Source of the DNA: Pararhizobium qamdonense | GTDB taxonomy: Bacteria; Pseudomonadota; Alphaproteobacteria; Rhizobiales; Rhizobiaceae | Direction: 5' to 3' | Length of the DNA: 64,000 bases | Assembly: GCF_029277445.1 (NCBI RefSeq) | Contig: NZ_CP119566.1 | Coordinates: 2,482,001-2,546,000 of the forward strand | Part shown: one piece after another, positions 55,205 through 63,960 of the stretch | Numbering within the stretch: position 1 is the first letter of the stretch | Layout of the letters: every line of letters starts with the position of its first letter | Notes under the pieces: model-generated | What the model was told of the DNA's origin: nothing | Seen by the model: only the letters and a program-made list of their open reading frames with translations | Databases searched by the model: none | Translations under genes and position numbers: made by a program

Positions 55205-56098
55205 ATGAAAAAGCTTGTTACAGGCATTCTTTCGCTCGCAGTCGTCGCCGGACTTGGTGCAGGCATGGTGTTCGCCGCTGAGACCGGTGAAGCCAAGCCT
55301 GCCGGTGCTGCCGCTGAGGAAGAGCATGGTGGCGGCACGCCGCATTACCCGATCCACAAGCCGGAGCAGGAAGAATGGTCCTTTGCCGGACCGTTCGGCC
55401 ACTATGACAAGGGCCAGCTGCAGCGCGGCCTGAAGATCTACACCGAGGTCTGTTCCGCCTGCCACTCGATGAACCTTGTGTCCTTCCGCACGCTGGAAGG
55501 CCTTGGCTACTCGCCGGCCCAGGTAAAGACCTTTGCGGCCAATTACGAAGTCCAGGACGGCCCGAACGCCGACGGCGAAATGTATACCCGCAAGGCCGTG
55601 GCTTCGGATCATTTCCCCTCGCCATTCCCGAATGCCGAGGCCGCCGCTGCTGCCAACAATGGTGCAGCACCGCCGGACTTCTCGCTGATCGCCAAGGCGC
55701 GCGGTATCGAGCGCGGCTTCCCGACCTTCATCTTCGACATGTTCACCCAGTATCAGGAAGGCGGCCCGGACTATATCCACGCGCTGCTGACCGGCTACCA
55801 GGACGCGCCGGAAGGTGTCGAGATTTCGCCGGGCACCCATTACAACCCGTATTTCGCCAATGCGGCGGCACTTGCGATGGCAAAGCCGATCTCCGACGAT
55901 CAGGTCACGTATGACGATGGTTCGCCGCAGACAGTCGAGCAATATTCGCGCGACGTCTCCGCCTTCCTGATGTGGGCTGCAGAGCCGCATCTGGAAGCGC
56001 GCAAGCGCACCGGCTTCATGGTCATGATCTTCCTGTTGATCTTTACGGGCCTGATCTACCTGACGAAGAAGTCGGTTTACGCCAACAAGGAACATTGA
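55205..56098 (+). CDS. petC: Cytochrome c1 subunit of the bc1 complex
   Basis: The c-type heme subunit that hands electrons to soluble or membrane cytochrome c. A signal peptide covers residues 1-23 or so (ending in FAA). The heme motif is CSACH, the axial Met lies in the AALAMAKPI region, and a C-terminal membrane anchor is at about 270-290 (FMVMIFLLIFTGLIYLT). ATG 55205 is chosen for AAGGAA nine to ten bases upstream; an earlier ATG at 55175 overlaps the petB stop. An intrinsic terminator ends the operon. Confidence 0.97.
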   Translation: MKKLVTGILSLAVVAGLGAGMVFAAETGEAKPAGAAAEEEHGGGTPHYPIHKPEQEEWSFAGPFGHYDKGQLQRGLKIYTEVCSACHSMNLVSFRTLEGLGYSPAQVKTFAANYEVQDGPNADGEMYTRKAVASDHFPSPFPNAEAAAAANNGAAPPDFSLIAKARGIERGFPTFIFDMFTQYQEGGPDYIHALLTGYQDAPEGVEISPGTHYNPYFANAAALAMAKPISDDQVTYDDGSPQTVEQYSRDVSAFLMWAAEPHLEARKRTGFMVMIFLLIFTGLIYLTKKSVYANKEH

Positions 56099-56124
56099 GG
56101 CTTTTCAAGGCTTCGAACGACAAG

Positions 56125-56151
56125 AGGCGGTCCGTGTGGCCGCCTTTTTTT
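56125..56151 (+). terminator. Intrinsic terminator of petABC
   Basis: An 8-bp stem with one G-U pair (AGGCGGTC/GGCCGCCT, 56125-56132 with 56138-56145) runs into seven T. Confidence 0.9.
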
Positions 56152-56185
56152 GTGCCCATTATTTGGGGCCGTCCGAGGCTCTAAA

Positions 56186-56527
56186 TCAAAATGTTGGCGA
56201 ACTCGCGCTCACACGCCAGCCGATCAATAACAGCCAATGCGCCGAGCTTCTGAGAATAAGAGCGTTGGGGATCGTGGCCAGTCGCCACCGGACGAGGCAA
56301 GGCTGCGGGAGATTTGCGAACAACAGGTCTTTAAGCACGACGTCGCTTGGCCACGATGTCGCCTTCGCCGTAGTGATCATCGCGACTACGGTCGATTGGT
56401 TGGCATCATTAAATGCTGCTCCTGAAAGGACCACTGCCGGGCGCCGCTTTAAAATGGGAATGTCTGAGAAGGGAAAGGGGACGACAATGGTTTCGTATCT
56501 TTCACAGATCACGAAATGCTTCCTCAT
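56186..56527 (-). CDS. PemK/MazF-like toxin
   Basis: A 113-residue protein with the PemK/MazF fold signature: YETIVVPFPFSDIPILKRRPAVVLS near the N-terminus and the VAMITTA strand further on. Such proteins are sequence-specific endoribonucleases. The usual GEIW start is replaced by ERYET. Start choice is open: ATG 56527 directly follows GGAGG and overlaps the antitoxin by 26 bp; GTG 56512, with AGGAAG seven bases upstream, gives 108 residues. Either way the toxin is translationally coupled to the upstream partner. Confidence 0.8.
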   Translation of the reverse strand: MRKHFVICERYETIVVPFPFSDIPILKRRPAVVLSGAAFNDANQSTVVAMITTAKATSWPSDVVLKDLLFANLPQPCLVRWRLATIPNALILRSSAHWLLLIGWRVSASSPTF

Positions 56528-56855
56528 CCTCCGGGCTGTCCCATTCGACAAATAGCTTGGAAACATTGACCAGATAATCGTCTGCGAACTGCACCTCGCG
56601 GATCGAGACGAGTTCGCCTCTTCTGGTTTTATACCAATCATTCCAGACTTTTTTCATATTCCCGTCTGGCCAGATGCCTTCTGTCGGACGGCCGTCTTTT
56701 CCGCTTTTCATGCGCACCCACCGGCCGATAACTCCATCCGTTTCCAGATTAATGAATTCCTCGTCCGGCAAAGCCTTCAACCGCGCACGGAGTTGTGGGT
56801 TTTCGACATGCTTGATCCAAATGGCGATATCGGAAATTTTCACCTGGGGAACCAT
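56502..56855 (-). CDS. Putative antitoxin of the PemK/MazF-like toxin (unrecognised family)
   Basis: A 117-residue protein with no AbrB/MazE, ribbon-helix-helix or PhD signature that I can see. Features are an acidic-basic helical N-terminus (ISDIAIWIKHVENPQLRARLKALPDEEF), a conserved-looking core (ETDGVIGRWVRMKSGKDGRP, TEGIWPDGNMKKVWNDWYK) and an acidic C-terminal tail (WDSPEDEEAFRDL), the part expected to bind the toxin. An ATG at 56906 is excluded because it lies within the -35/-10 promoter, so 56855 is chosen. It comes first in the operon, as antitoxins usually do. Confidence 0.65.
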   Translation of the reverse strand: MVPQVKISDIAIWIKHVENPQLRARLKALPDEEFINLETDGVIGRWVRMKSGKDGRPTEGIWPDGNMKKVWNDWYKTRRGELVSIREVQFADDYLVNVSKLFVEWDSPEDEEAFRDL

Positions 56856-56891
56856 GCTGGCTCGCTTGCGCCGGAGGGGTCTAGGCGGGGT

Positions 56892-56919
56892 ATGGTAGCC
56901 GAACATCGACCCCTGTCAA
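56892..56919 (-). promoter_or_regulatory. Sigma-70-like promoter of the toxin-antitoxin operon
   Basis: On the minus strand a perfect TTGACA (-35, 56919-56914) is followed after 16 bases by TACCAT (-10, 56897-56892). The start site would be near 56885, about 30 bases before the antitoxin ATG. Confidence 0.65.
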
Positions 56920-56970
56920 CATCTCCATCCTGCGGTCAAAGAGGGCATCCTGGGAGGCCTTGTCGATAAT

Positions 56971-56998
56971 AAAAAAGCCCCGGAGTTTCCTCCGGGGC
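56971..56998 (-). terminator. Intrinsic terminator of the GPR-like gene
   Basis: On the minus strand a 9-bp perfect stem (GCCCCGGAG/CTCCGGGGC) with a 4-nt loop is followed by six T, 30 bp past the stop codon. Confidence 0.9.
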
Positions 56999-57027
56999 CT
57001 TGATGTCTCAGACTGCGCTCAACGCTT

Positions 57028-60000
57028 TCAGCTGAACCGTCCGGCGGCATGGGCGAGCATGGTGTAGACCTTGCCCGTGTCCGACGTCAGGTAGGTCTGC
57101 GTCATCACCTTGTCGCGGTCGTTGCGGGCAACGTCGCCGAGCAGTTTTTCGAAGTCGGCGATATAGCGATCGACGGCGGTGCGGAATTCCGGTTCGCGGT
57201 CATACTTGCGCTTGATCTCGTCGAAGGTCTGCTGGCCCTTGAGCGTATAGAGGCGGCGCGTGAACACGTCGCGTTCGCCGCGCTGGTAGCGGCGCCAGAG
57301 ATCGACCGACGCATCATGATCGATGGCGCGGGCGATATCGACCGACAGCGAGTTCAGAGATTCCATCACATGGCGCGGGTTGCGGGTATCGCCGGAGCGG
57401 GCCGCAGGCGCCGCCGGCTGGGGTTCCGCAGTGCGCTGGACCGGTGCTGCGGTGGTTGCGGCGTCTTCGTCACGCGAGGCGCCGCGCAGGAGATCGCGCA
57501 TCCAGCCGCTTCCTTCTTCCGTCCGCTGGCTGCCTGCTGCCTGTGGCTCCGGCTGACGGGCAACGGGCTGTTGAAGAGCAGGCTGCTGGACGGCCGGCTG
57601 CTGGGCAACGGGCTGCGGCGTTGCAGGACGCGGCTGCTCGATACCGAGGCTGCCGCGAAGGGCGGGCTCAGGGCGGCGTTGCTCAGGCGCGGGCTGCTGG
57701 GTTACGGCGCGGACCGGGGCGGGCGCTACGGCCTGCTGGATGGCCTGCTGTGCCGCAGTCTGCTGGCGAACGGACGGCTGGGCGATCTCGAGCTGGCCGG
57801 AGGATTTGCCGATGATGTCGGACAGTTCCTGCAGCGCCTTGATCTGTTCGGCGACCGCACGGCGCATGACCGAGGCATTTTCCTTGGCTTCTTCCGGCAG
57901 GTCAAAGGCGCCGCGCTTCAGCTCCTCGCGGGTCATGTCGAGTTCCTTGCGGATCTCGTGGGCCGAGCGGCGGATTTCGTCGGTGGCGCCGCTGAAGCGG
58001 CTGACCGCCTCTTCGACGGCCTGGCGGATGGCCGTGCCCATATGCTCGGCTGTGCCATCGGATTTCTTGCTGGTTTCGGTCATCAGGCGATCGATGTCCG
58101 AGAGCGATGCACCAACGCTGCCGCGCAGACGGGAGGCAACTTCCTTTGACCGTTCCTCGGCACGCACGAAGGCGCCTTCGACCGAGAGGCTTGCATCTTC
58201 GCCGGCCTTGGTGACGGCGGCGCGCATGGCTTCGCTGGCGGATGCGGCGCGGGCTTCGGCTTCCGAAAGCGTCTTGCTGACATTGGCGAAGGACGACTGG
58301 ACACCGGCACGCAGGTTGCTGGCGATCTCGTTGGAGCGTTCCTCTGCCCGCACGAAGACCGATTCGACCGATAGGCTGGCTTCGTCGCCGGCCTTGACCA
58401 CCGCATTGCGCATGGCCTCGGCGGCCGAAGCGGCGCGCTGTTCGGCTTCGCTCAGAATGCGGCCGACATCGCTAAAGGACGATTGGATGCCGGAGCGCAG
58501 GTTTCCTGCGACCTGGGCCGAGCGGTCTTCCGCGCGCTGGAAGGCGCCATCGACGAAGCCTTCAAGCGCATGCATGGTCTTTTCGATCTCTTCGGACCGG
58601 CTGACGAGACCGACGGACAAGGTCCGCAGCGCATCCTGGCGCTCTTCGAGCGTGCTGACCAGATTGGATTGGGCGGCGGCAAGCAGATCGGACGCTTGGC
58701 TGAGAACCTTGGAATGGTCTTCAAAGCGGCCGACAATGCCGCCGATCTGCGACAGGGTGGAGCCGGAAATATCGGCCAGCTTGTCGACCTTGCCTTCGAG
58801 AAGGCGGGTCGAGGTGGACAGCATGTCGGAGGCGCGGGTGGCGGATTCGGAGAAGCGCGCGGTGGTGGATTCCAGCTGCTCGTCCATGGCGCCGAGATTG
58901 GTGCTGGCCTGTTCGATGACGCCGGCGATCGAGCTGTTGCTGGCAGCCAGCTGGTCGATCAGGCCCATGGCCGTCGATTGCAGACGGTTTTCGACCATCT
59001 TCATGGCCTTGGCCGTTTCTTCGGCACGGCTGGAGATCGCATTCAGCGTCTCGCCGGTGCGCTCGGTCAGGCTGTCGAGTAGGCTGGCATTTTCGGCGCG
59101 CAGACGCTGCGCACTCTGCTGTGCCACTTCGCTGATCCGGTCGGCCGCTTCCTTGCCGGTGGCGGCATACTGGTCGATGATCGGGCGGGCCTGCTCGTCG
59201 ATGATACGTGTCAGCTCGGCGGAACGGCCAGCGAGCATCGAGTTGAGTTCGCGGGTGCTGTCGTCAAGCGTGGTGCGGATCGAGTTACCACGGGTCTCCA
59301 GCGCCTTCTCAACGTCGCTGAGGCTCTGGTTGAGCGAGGATGCCTGTTCGGCAACGCGCGACTGGGTCTGGGCGATCCGGGCGGCAGCGCCATCGGATGC
59401 TTCGCCGACGGAACGGGCAAGCTCGGCGCTGCGCATCGCGGCGGTCGCTGCCGTCTGCTCCACCGCCGACTGGAAGTCGGCCTGGCGTGCCGCCATCGCC
59501 TGGGCGAAATCGTCGCCGGCCTTGGCGAGCAGTTCGGCCGAGCGCTGGGCTTCGGCGTCGATGCCCTGGGCCGCTTCGCCGACGGCGCCGCGCAGGTTGG
59601 TGACAAGGCCGGCGGCCTTGCCTTCGATCGTGCGGCTGACATTGTCGAGGCCAATCGACAGCGCGCGGTCCATGGTGCCGAGGCGTTCTTCGATACGGCC
59701 CGTGCCGCCTTCGATGCTGGCTTCGATGCGGGTTGCGGCAGCGGCCGTGACGCGGTCGAGTTCGGCGGTATGGGTGGTGAGCGTCTCGGTGATACGGGTC
59801 GCGGCTTCGCCGCTGATGCGGCCGATCTCGTCGGCGCGGCCGGAAAGGCTGACCGCGATCCGGTCGGCGGCGAGCGTGCCGGCGCGGTCAAGTTCGGCCG
59901 TGTGGTCGGACAGGGTCGAGGCGATGCGCGCTGCGGCAGCATTACCGACACGGTCGATCTCTTCGGTCCGGCCAGCCAGGCTGTCGGTGATCATGGCGGC

Positions 60001-63000
60001 AGCTGCCGTGCTGATCTGGTCGAATTCGGCCGTATGGCTGGAGAGCGCATCGGCAATCCGCGCGGCGGCAACGCTGCCGATGCGGTCGATCTCGCCGGTG
60101 TGGCCGGACAGGCTGCCGGCAATGCGCGCAGCGGCGCGGTCGCTGACTTCATCCAGTTCGGAGACTTTGGCAGAGAGCGTATCGGCGATCCGCTGACCGG
60201 CATTATCAACGAATTCGCTGACACCACCGACACTTTCGCGGATGCGGCCCTCAAGGGCGCCAAGGCTGGTTTCGATGCGGGCGCCGGTCTCATCGACGCT
60301 GCTGTTGATCGCGGTGAGCGACGTATCCATACGGTGCGTCAGCGTGTCGGCAGCGCGGCTGATCTGGTCAGCCGTTTCGCCAAGCTGGGTGGCCACGTGG
60401 CTGGTGCTGGCGAGCATGCGCTGCTCAAGCGCAAGCGCGCTTCTGTCGATCGTGCTTCCCAGTTCGGCCTGGCGTTCGTCCAGCGACATTTCCAGCATGC
60501 TGGCGGAGGTGGCAAGCGTCGTGGCGATCGACATGGACTGTTCGGCCAGAACATCGGACAGCTGGCCGGTGCCTTGCACCACGGCGACATTGATCGCGTT
60601 GATCCGGTCGTCGAGCGTTGCGCGGATCTGGTCGTGGGTGGAAGACAGCGATGTCGATAGCTGGTCGGCGCGGCCGGCAAGGGTCTGCTCGATATCGGCT
60701 GCGCGGCCGGTCATGGCGAGAGCCAGCTCGGAGGCATGACCGGACAGGGCGCTGGCAATTTCCGCCGAGGTGCTGGTCATCGTGCCGGCAATATCGCTGA
60801 CGCGGCCCGAGAGATCGTCGGCAATCGCAGCAACGCGGCCGGAGAGTTCCTTTTCGATGTCGCTGACGCGGTCGGCCATTGTTTCGGCAATGGCGCTGGC
60901 GCGGTAGGACAGGCTGTCGGCAATTTCCTCGGTCTGGGTGCTGAGCGTTTCCGTCATTTCGGTGGCGCGGGCAGCCATGGTGCCGGAGATTTCGGCGGAG
61001 CGTTCCGACAAAAGCATGTCGAGCGTGGTGGTCTGGGTCAAGAGCGTGTCGCCAAGCGCGCGGCTGCGTTCGGTCATGACGCTCTCCAGGCGATCGGCAG
61101 TGCCGCCGATGGCCTGTTCGATAGCACCGGCCGAGGAGGTCAAGACGTTGGCCAGTGCGCCCGTGCGGTGCGACAGGATGGTGTCGAGACGTTCGGCCGT
61201 GCCATCGAACGCGCCATCAATGGCTGCGGTCGATGAGGAGAGGACATTGGCGAGCGCGCCGGTGCGTTCCGACAGGATGGTGTCGATCCGCTCTGCCGTG
61301 CCGTCAAACGCGCCGTCGATGGCGGCGGTCGACGTGGACAGGACATTGGCAAGGGCGCCGGTGCGCTGCGAGAGGATCGTGTCGATCCGCTCGGCCGTAC
61401 CGTCGAATGCACCGTCGATCGCGGCCGTCGATGTGGACAGGACATTGGCGAGAGCGCCAGTGCGTTGTGCCAGGATCGTGTCGATCCGCTCGGCCGTACC
61501 GTCGAATGCACCATCGATCGCTGCGGTCGAGGTGGACAGCACCTCGGCAAGCGCGCCGGTGCGCTGCGACAAGATGGTGTCGATCCGCTCTGCCGTGCCG
61601 TCAAATGCGCCGTCGATCGTTGCCGTCGAGGTGGACAGCACCTCGGCAAGGGCGCCAGTGCGTTGCGCCAGGATCGTGTCGATCCGCTCGGCGGTGCCAT
61701 CAAAAGCGCCGTCGATAGCGGCTGTCGAAGAGGACAGGACGTTGGATAGGGCGCCGGTACGCTGTGCCAGGATCGTATCGATCCGTTCCGCCGTACCTTC
61801 AAAGGCGCTGTCGATGGATTCCGAGCTTGCGGCGAGCAGGCTGGAGAGTTCGACGGTTCGTTCCGACAATGTATTGTCGAGGCGCAGCTGGCTGGCGGCA
61901 ATCGACGTGGTGATCTCGTCGGCGCGGTTGGTCAGCGTTTCCTCGATGCGGCCGTGGATGGCCTGCAGGCCGTCGATAAAGCCGGTTGTGTGCGTGTCCA
62001 GATTTTGAGCGAGCTGCTGGTTGCTGGCATTGATCGCGCTGGCGCGGGCATCCAGCGTGTCGGCAAGCCGCTGCTGGCTCTCGGTGAGTGCCGTTTCAAG
62101 CGAGATTGCGCGCTGCGCAAAGCCGTTTTCAAGCCGGTCCTGGGCCGCCGTCAATGCGCCCATCAGGCTGCCGGAGCGTTCCGACAGAACATCGTCGATG
62201 CGGACATGGGCGTTGCCGATGGCGTCGCTGAGTTCGGCCGTCTTGCCGCTGATGGTCTGCTCGATGAAATCCTGCGTGGTGCCGAGCGTCGTCGCCAATG
62301 TCAGCGACTGATCCTGCAGGGCGGTTTCGAAGCGGTCGATGCCGCCGTCCAGAATGCCGCCGATGGAATCGGCACCGCCGGTCACCGACTGGTTGATCCG
62401 GGCAAGGCTTTCCATCAGCTTGGAATCGAGCAGGCTGGCGCGCTTGTCGAAGGCGGTGGCAAATTCATGGAAACGGCTGTCGAAGGCGGTGGCCAGGTGA
62501 CCGACGGTCGTCTGCAGTTTCTCATCAAAGAAACCGGTGCGCAGGTCGATATCCATGATCATGTCATCGGCACTGGACTTGAGGCTCTGGCGGAAATTCG
62601 CACCCTTTTCGTCCAGCGTCGCATTCAACGTATTCAGGATATCGTCGAGACCGCCGGTAATGGCCTGCTGGCCGATATTGAGGCTCTCGTTGAGATCGCG
62701 CGTACGGGCAATCAGCGTCTCGTTGAGCTGGCGGGCGCGCTCATTGAGCGCGGCATTCAGCTTTTCCGTATTGGCATCGAGCGAGGAGGCGCGGGTCTCG
62801 AACTGGCCGAGAAGCTGCTGTCCGCGCTTTGCCAGCGTTTGGCTGAGATTGTCCAGCCGTGTATCGAATTCGTTGCTGAGGGAGACGCCGGCGGTGGTCA
62901 GGCCCGAAAGCAGGGCGTCGGTGCGGGTCGACAGCATGGCGCCGATCGTCTGGGTGGCGTTATCGGAACGCTCCATCAGGGCGGCGGCACGGGTTTCGAT

Positions 63001-63960
63001 CATCGAGGCAAAGGCCTCGCCAGAGGTGGCGATGCGGTTTGAAATGTCGTCGCCGGCAATCGCCAGCTCGTCCTTCAGCTGGGTATGGGCACCGGAGATC
63101 GACGAGCGGATGCGTTCGGCATGGCCGACGATCGACTCGCGCTCAAGACCCAGTTCCTGCACAAGCGTGCGGACACGCAGTTCGTTGTCGCTGTAGCTAC
63201 GCTCCAGCGCGTTGACTTCGGAATGAACCAGCGTCTCAAGCTCGGTGGCGCGCGCGATCGTGCGCTCGATGCCTTCGTTCATCGCCGATACTTCGCGGCG
63301 AACGGCCTGGCCGACCGTCATGATGCGTTCGGAGGCCGCCGTTTCGGGCTCTGCAAGGCGCAGCGCAACTTCGGCCATGGAGCGGGCGGCACTGCGCAAT
63401 TCCTGTGCGCGCGAAATCATGATGGCAAAGGAGAAGAACAGCATGACCGGCAGGACGATGAAGATCGCCACGCCGATGGCGCCCGGCATGGCCGAAAGAT
63501 CGGCCAGCGAACGGATCTGCCAGATTTCCGGGCCGTAGAGCAGATTGGCGACACCGAGGCCGCCGACAATCCAAAGGGCTGAGACGGCGGCGGCAATGCG
63601 CATGGCCGAGCGGCTGGAGCGGACGTCCAGCGATCGCAGGATCGCAGCAGGCGTCTTGCGGCCGTCGTCGTTTGCGGGCGCGAAGGAGGGGGCCTTGGGG
63701 GCGGGCTCCGGAGACAGGGCTCTCTGGGTTTCGGCGGCGCGGGCGGCCTTGGCGGCCTGCTCCTGCTGCGCCTTCTGGCTCTTCGCCGCACTGGGCGCTG
63801 AAGCCTGTTTGGCCGCGCCGGACACAGTGTCCTCCGGATGATCCGGGGAGGCCTTGTCGTTGAGGGCAGACTTAAGCTCGTCAAAATCGATTTTCAGAGC
63901 GTCTTCCAACGCCTGAAATGCCTTGTCGTCGATCGACTCATTGCTTTTATTTGTCGCCAT
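57028..63960 (-). CDS. Giant coiled-coil membrane protein (GPR/RgsE-like, polar growth)
   Basis: A 2310-residue protein. Residues 1-110 are cytoplasmic and partly disordered; two membrane helices lie at about 122-142 and 160-183. From 190 to about 2040 it is almost entirely helical coiled coil in 11-residue-based repeats, including seven near-perfect 33-residue copies (716-946) and six 22-residue copies (1274-1405). A Pro/Gln/Ala-rich linker (about 2050-2190) and a compact conserved C-terminal domain (about 2192-2310) follow. Size and layout match the growth pole ring protein of Agrobacterium (GPR) and RgsE of Sinorhizobium, which organise polar growth; the identity is inferred from architecture. 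Some annotations call such proteins kinesin- or apolipoprotein-like. The stop is followed by a strong terminator. Confidence 0.85.
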   Translation of the reverse strand: MATNKSNESIDDKAFQALEDALKIDFDELKSALNDKASPDHPEDTVSGAAKQASAPSAAKSQKAQQEQAAKAARAAETQRALSPEPAPKAPSFAPANDDGRKTPAAILRSLDVRSSRSAMRIAAAVSALWIVGGLGVANLLYGPEIWQIRSLADLSAMPGAIGVAIFIVLPVMLFFSFAIMISRAQELRSAARSMAEVALRLAEPETAASERIMTVGQAVRREVSAMNEGIERTIARATELETLVHSEVNALERSYSDNELRVRTLVQELGLERESIVGHAERIRSSISGAHTQLKDELAIAGDDISNRIATSGEAFASMIETRAAALMERSDNATQTIGAMLSTRTDALLSGLTTAGVSLSNEFDTRLDNLSQTLAKRGQQLLGQFETRASSLDANTEKLNAALNERARQLNETLIARTRDLNESLNIGQQAITGGLDDILNTLNATLDEKGANFRQSLKSSADDMIMDIDLRTGFFDEKLQTTVGHLATAFDSRFHEFATAFDKRASLLDSKLMESLARINQSVTGGADSIGGILDGGIDRFETALQDQSLTLATTLGTTQDFIEQTISGKTAELSDAIGNAHVRIDDVLSERSGSLMGALTAAQDRLENGFAQRAISLETALTESQQRLADTLDARASAINASNQQLAQNLDTHTTGFIDGLQAIHGRIEETLTNRADEITTSIAASQLRLDNTLSERTVELSSLLAASSESIDSAFEGTAERIDTILAQRTGALSNVLSSSTAAIDGAFDGTAERIDTILAQRTGALAEVLSTSTATIDGAFDGTAERIDTILSQRTGALAEVLSTSTAAIDGAFDGTAERIDTILAQRTGALANVLSTSTAAIDGAFDGTAERIDTILSQRTGALANVLSTSTAAIDGAFDGTAERIDTILSERTGALANVLSSSTAAIDGAFDGTAERLDTILSHRTGALANVLTSSAGAIEQAIGGTADRLESVMTERSRALGDTLLTQTTTLDMLLSERSAEISGTMAARATEMTETLSTQTEEIADSLSYRASAIAETMADRVSDIEKELSGRVAAIADDLSGRVSDIAGTMTSTSAEIASALSGHASELALAMTGRAADIEQTLAGRADQLSTSLSSTHDQIRATLDDRINAINVAVVQGTGQLSDVLAEQSMSIATTLATSASMLEMSLDERQAELGSTIDRSALALEQRMLASTSHVATQLGETADQISRAADTLTHRMDTSLTAINSSVDETGARIETSLGALEGRIRESVGGVSEFVDNAGQRIADTLSAKVSELDEVSDRAAARIAGSLSGHTGEIDRIGSVAAARIADALSSHTAEFDQISTAAAAMITDSLAGRTEEIDRVGNAAAARIASTLSDHTAELDRAGTLAADRIAVSLSGRADEIGRISGEAATRITETLTTHTAELDRVTAAAATRIEASIEGGTGRIEERLGTMDRALSIGLDNVSRTIEGKAAGLVTNLRGAVGEAAQGIDAEAQRSAELLAKAGDDFAQAMAARQADFQSAVEQTAATAAMRSAELARSVGEASDGAAARIAQTQSRVAEQASSLNQSLSDVEKALETRGNSIRTTLDDSTRELNSMLAGRSAELTRIIDEQARPIIDQYAATGKEAADRISEVAQQSAQRLRAENASLLDSLTERTGETLNAISSRAEETAKAMKMVENRLQSTAMGLIDQLAASNSSIAGVIEQASTNLGAMDEQLESTTARFSESATRASDMLSTSTRLLEGKVDKLADISGSTLSQIGGIVGRFEDHSKVLSQASDLLAAAQSNLVSTLEERQDALRTLSVGLVSRSEEIEKTMHALEGFVDGAFQRAEDRSAQVAGNLRSGIQSSFSDVGRILSEAEQRAASAAEAMRNAVVKAGDEASLSVESVFVRAEERSNEIASNLRAGVQSSFANVSKTLSEAEARAASASEAMRAAVTKAGEDASLSVEGAFVRAEERSKEVASRLRGSVGASLSDIDRLMTETSKKSDGTAEHMGTAIRQAVEEAVSRFSGATDEIRRSAHEIRKELDMTREELKRGAFDLPEEAKENASVMRRAVAEQIKALQELSDIIGKSSGQLEIAQPSVRQQTAAQQAIQQAVAPAPVRAVTQQPAPEQRRPEPALRGSLGIEQPRPATPQPVAQQPAVQQPALQQPVARQPEPQAAGSQRTEEGSGWMRDLLRGASRDEDAATTAAPVQRTAEPQPAAPAARSGDTRNPRHVMESLNSLSVDIARAIDHDASVDLWRRYQRGERDVFTRRLYTLKGQQTFDEIKRKYDREPEFRTAVDRYIADFEKLLGDVARNDRDKVMTQTYLTSDTGKVYTMLAHAAGRFS
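59746..60141 (-). repeat. Six 66-bp (22-aa) coding repeats in the GPR-like gene
   Basis: Residues 1274-1405 are six tandem copies of a 22-residue unit such as DRAAARIAGSLSGHTGEIDR, each two 11-residue turns. Copies diverge more than in the 33-residue array. Confidence 0.75.
61123..61815 (-). repeat. Seven 99-bp (33-aa) coding repeats in the GPR-like gene
   Basis: Residues 716-946 are seven tandem copies of a 33-residue unit beginning IDGAFDGTAERIDTILAQRT, followed by one decayed copy. The DNA period is exactly 99 bp, as seen from the spacing of TGTCGATCCG at 61281, 61380 and 61479. Copies differ mainly at two or three positions (Ala/Ser, Gln/Glu/His, Asn/Glu), a sign of recent homogenisation. 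Confidence 0.92.

Noticed and set aside
57740..60196. An 818-codon plus-strand frame within the giant coiled-coil gene, and the repeats there as a possible CRISPR array
   Set aside because: The repeats are 99 and 66 bp, in frame, contiguous and without spacers. The plus-strand frame is Ser/Arg-rich and a shadow of the repeats.
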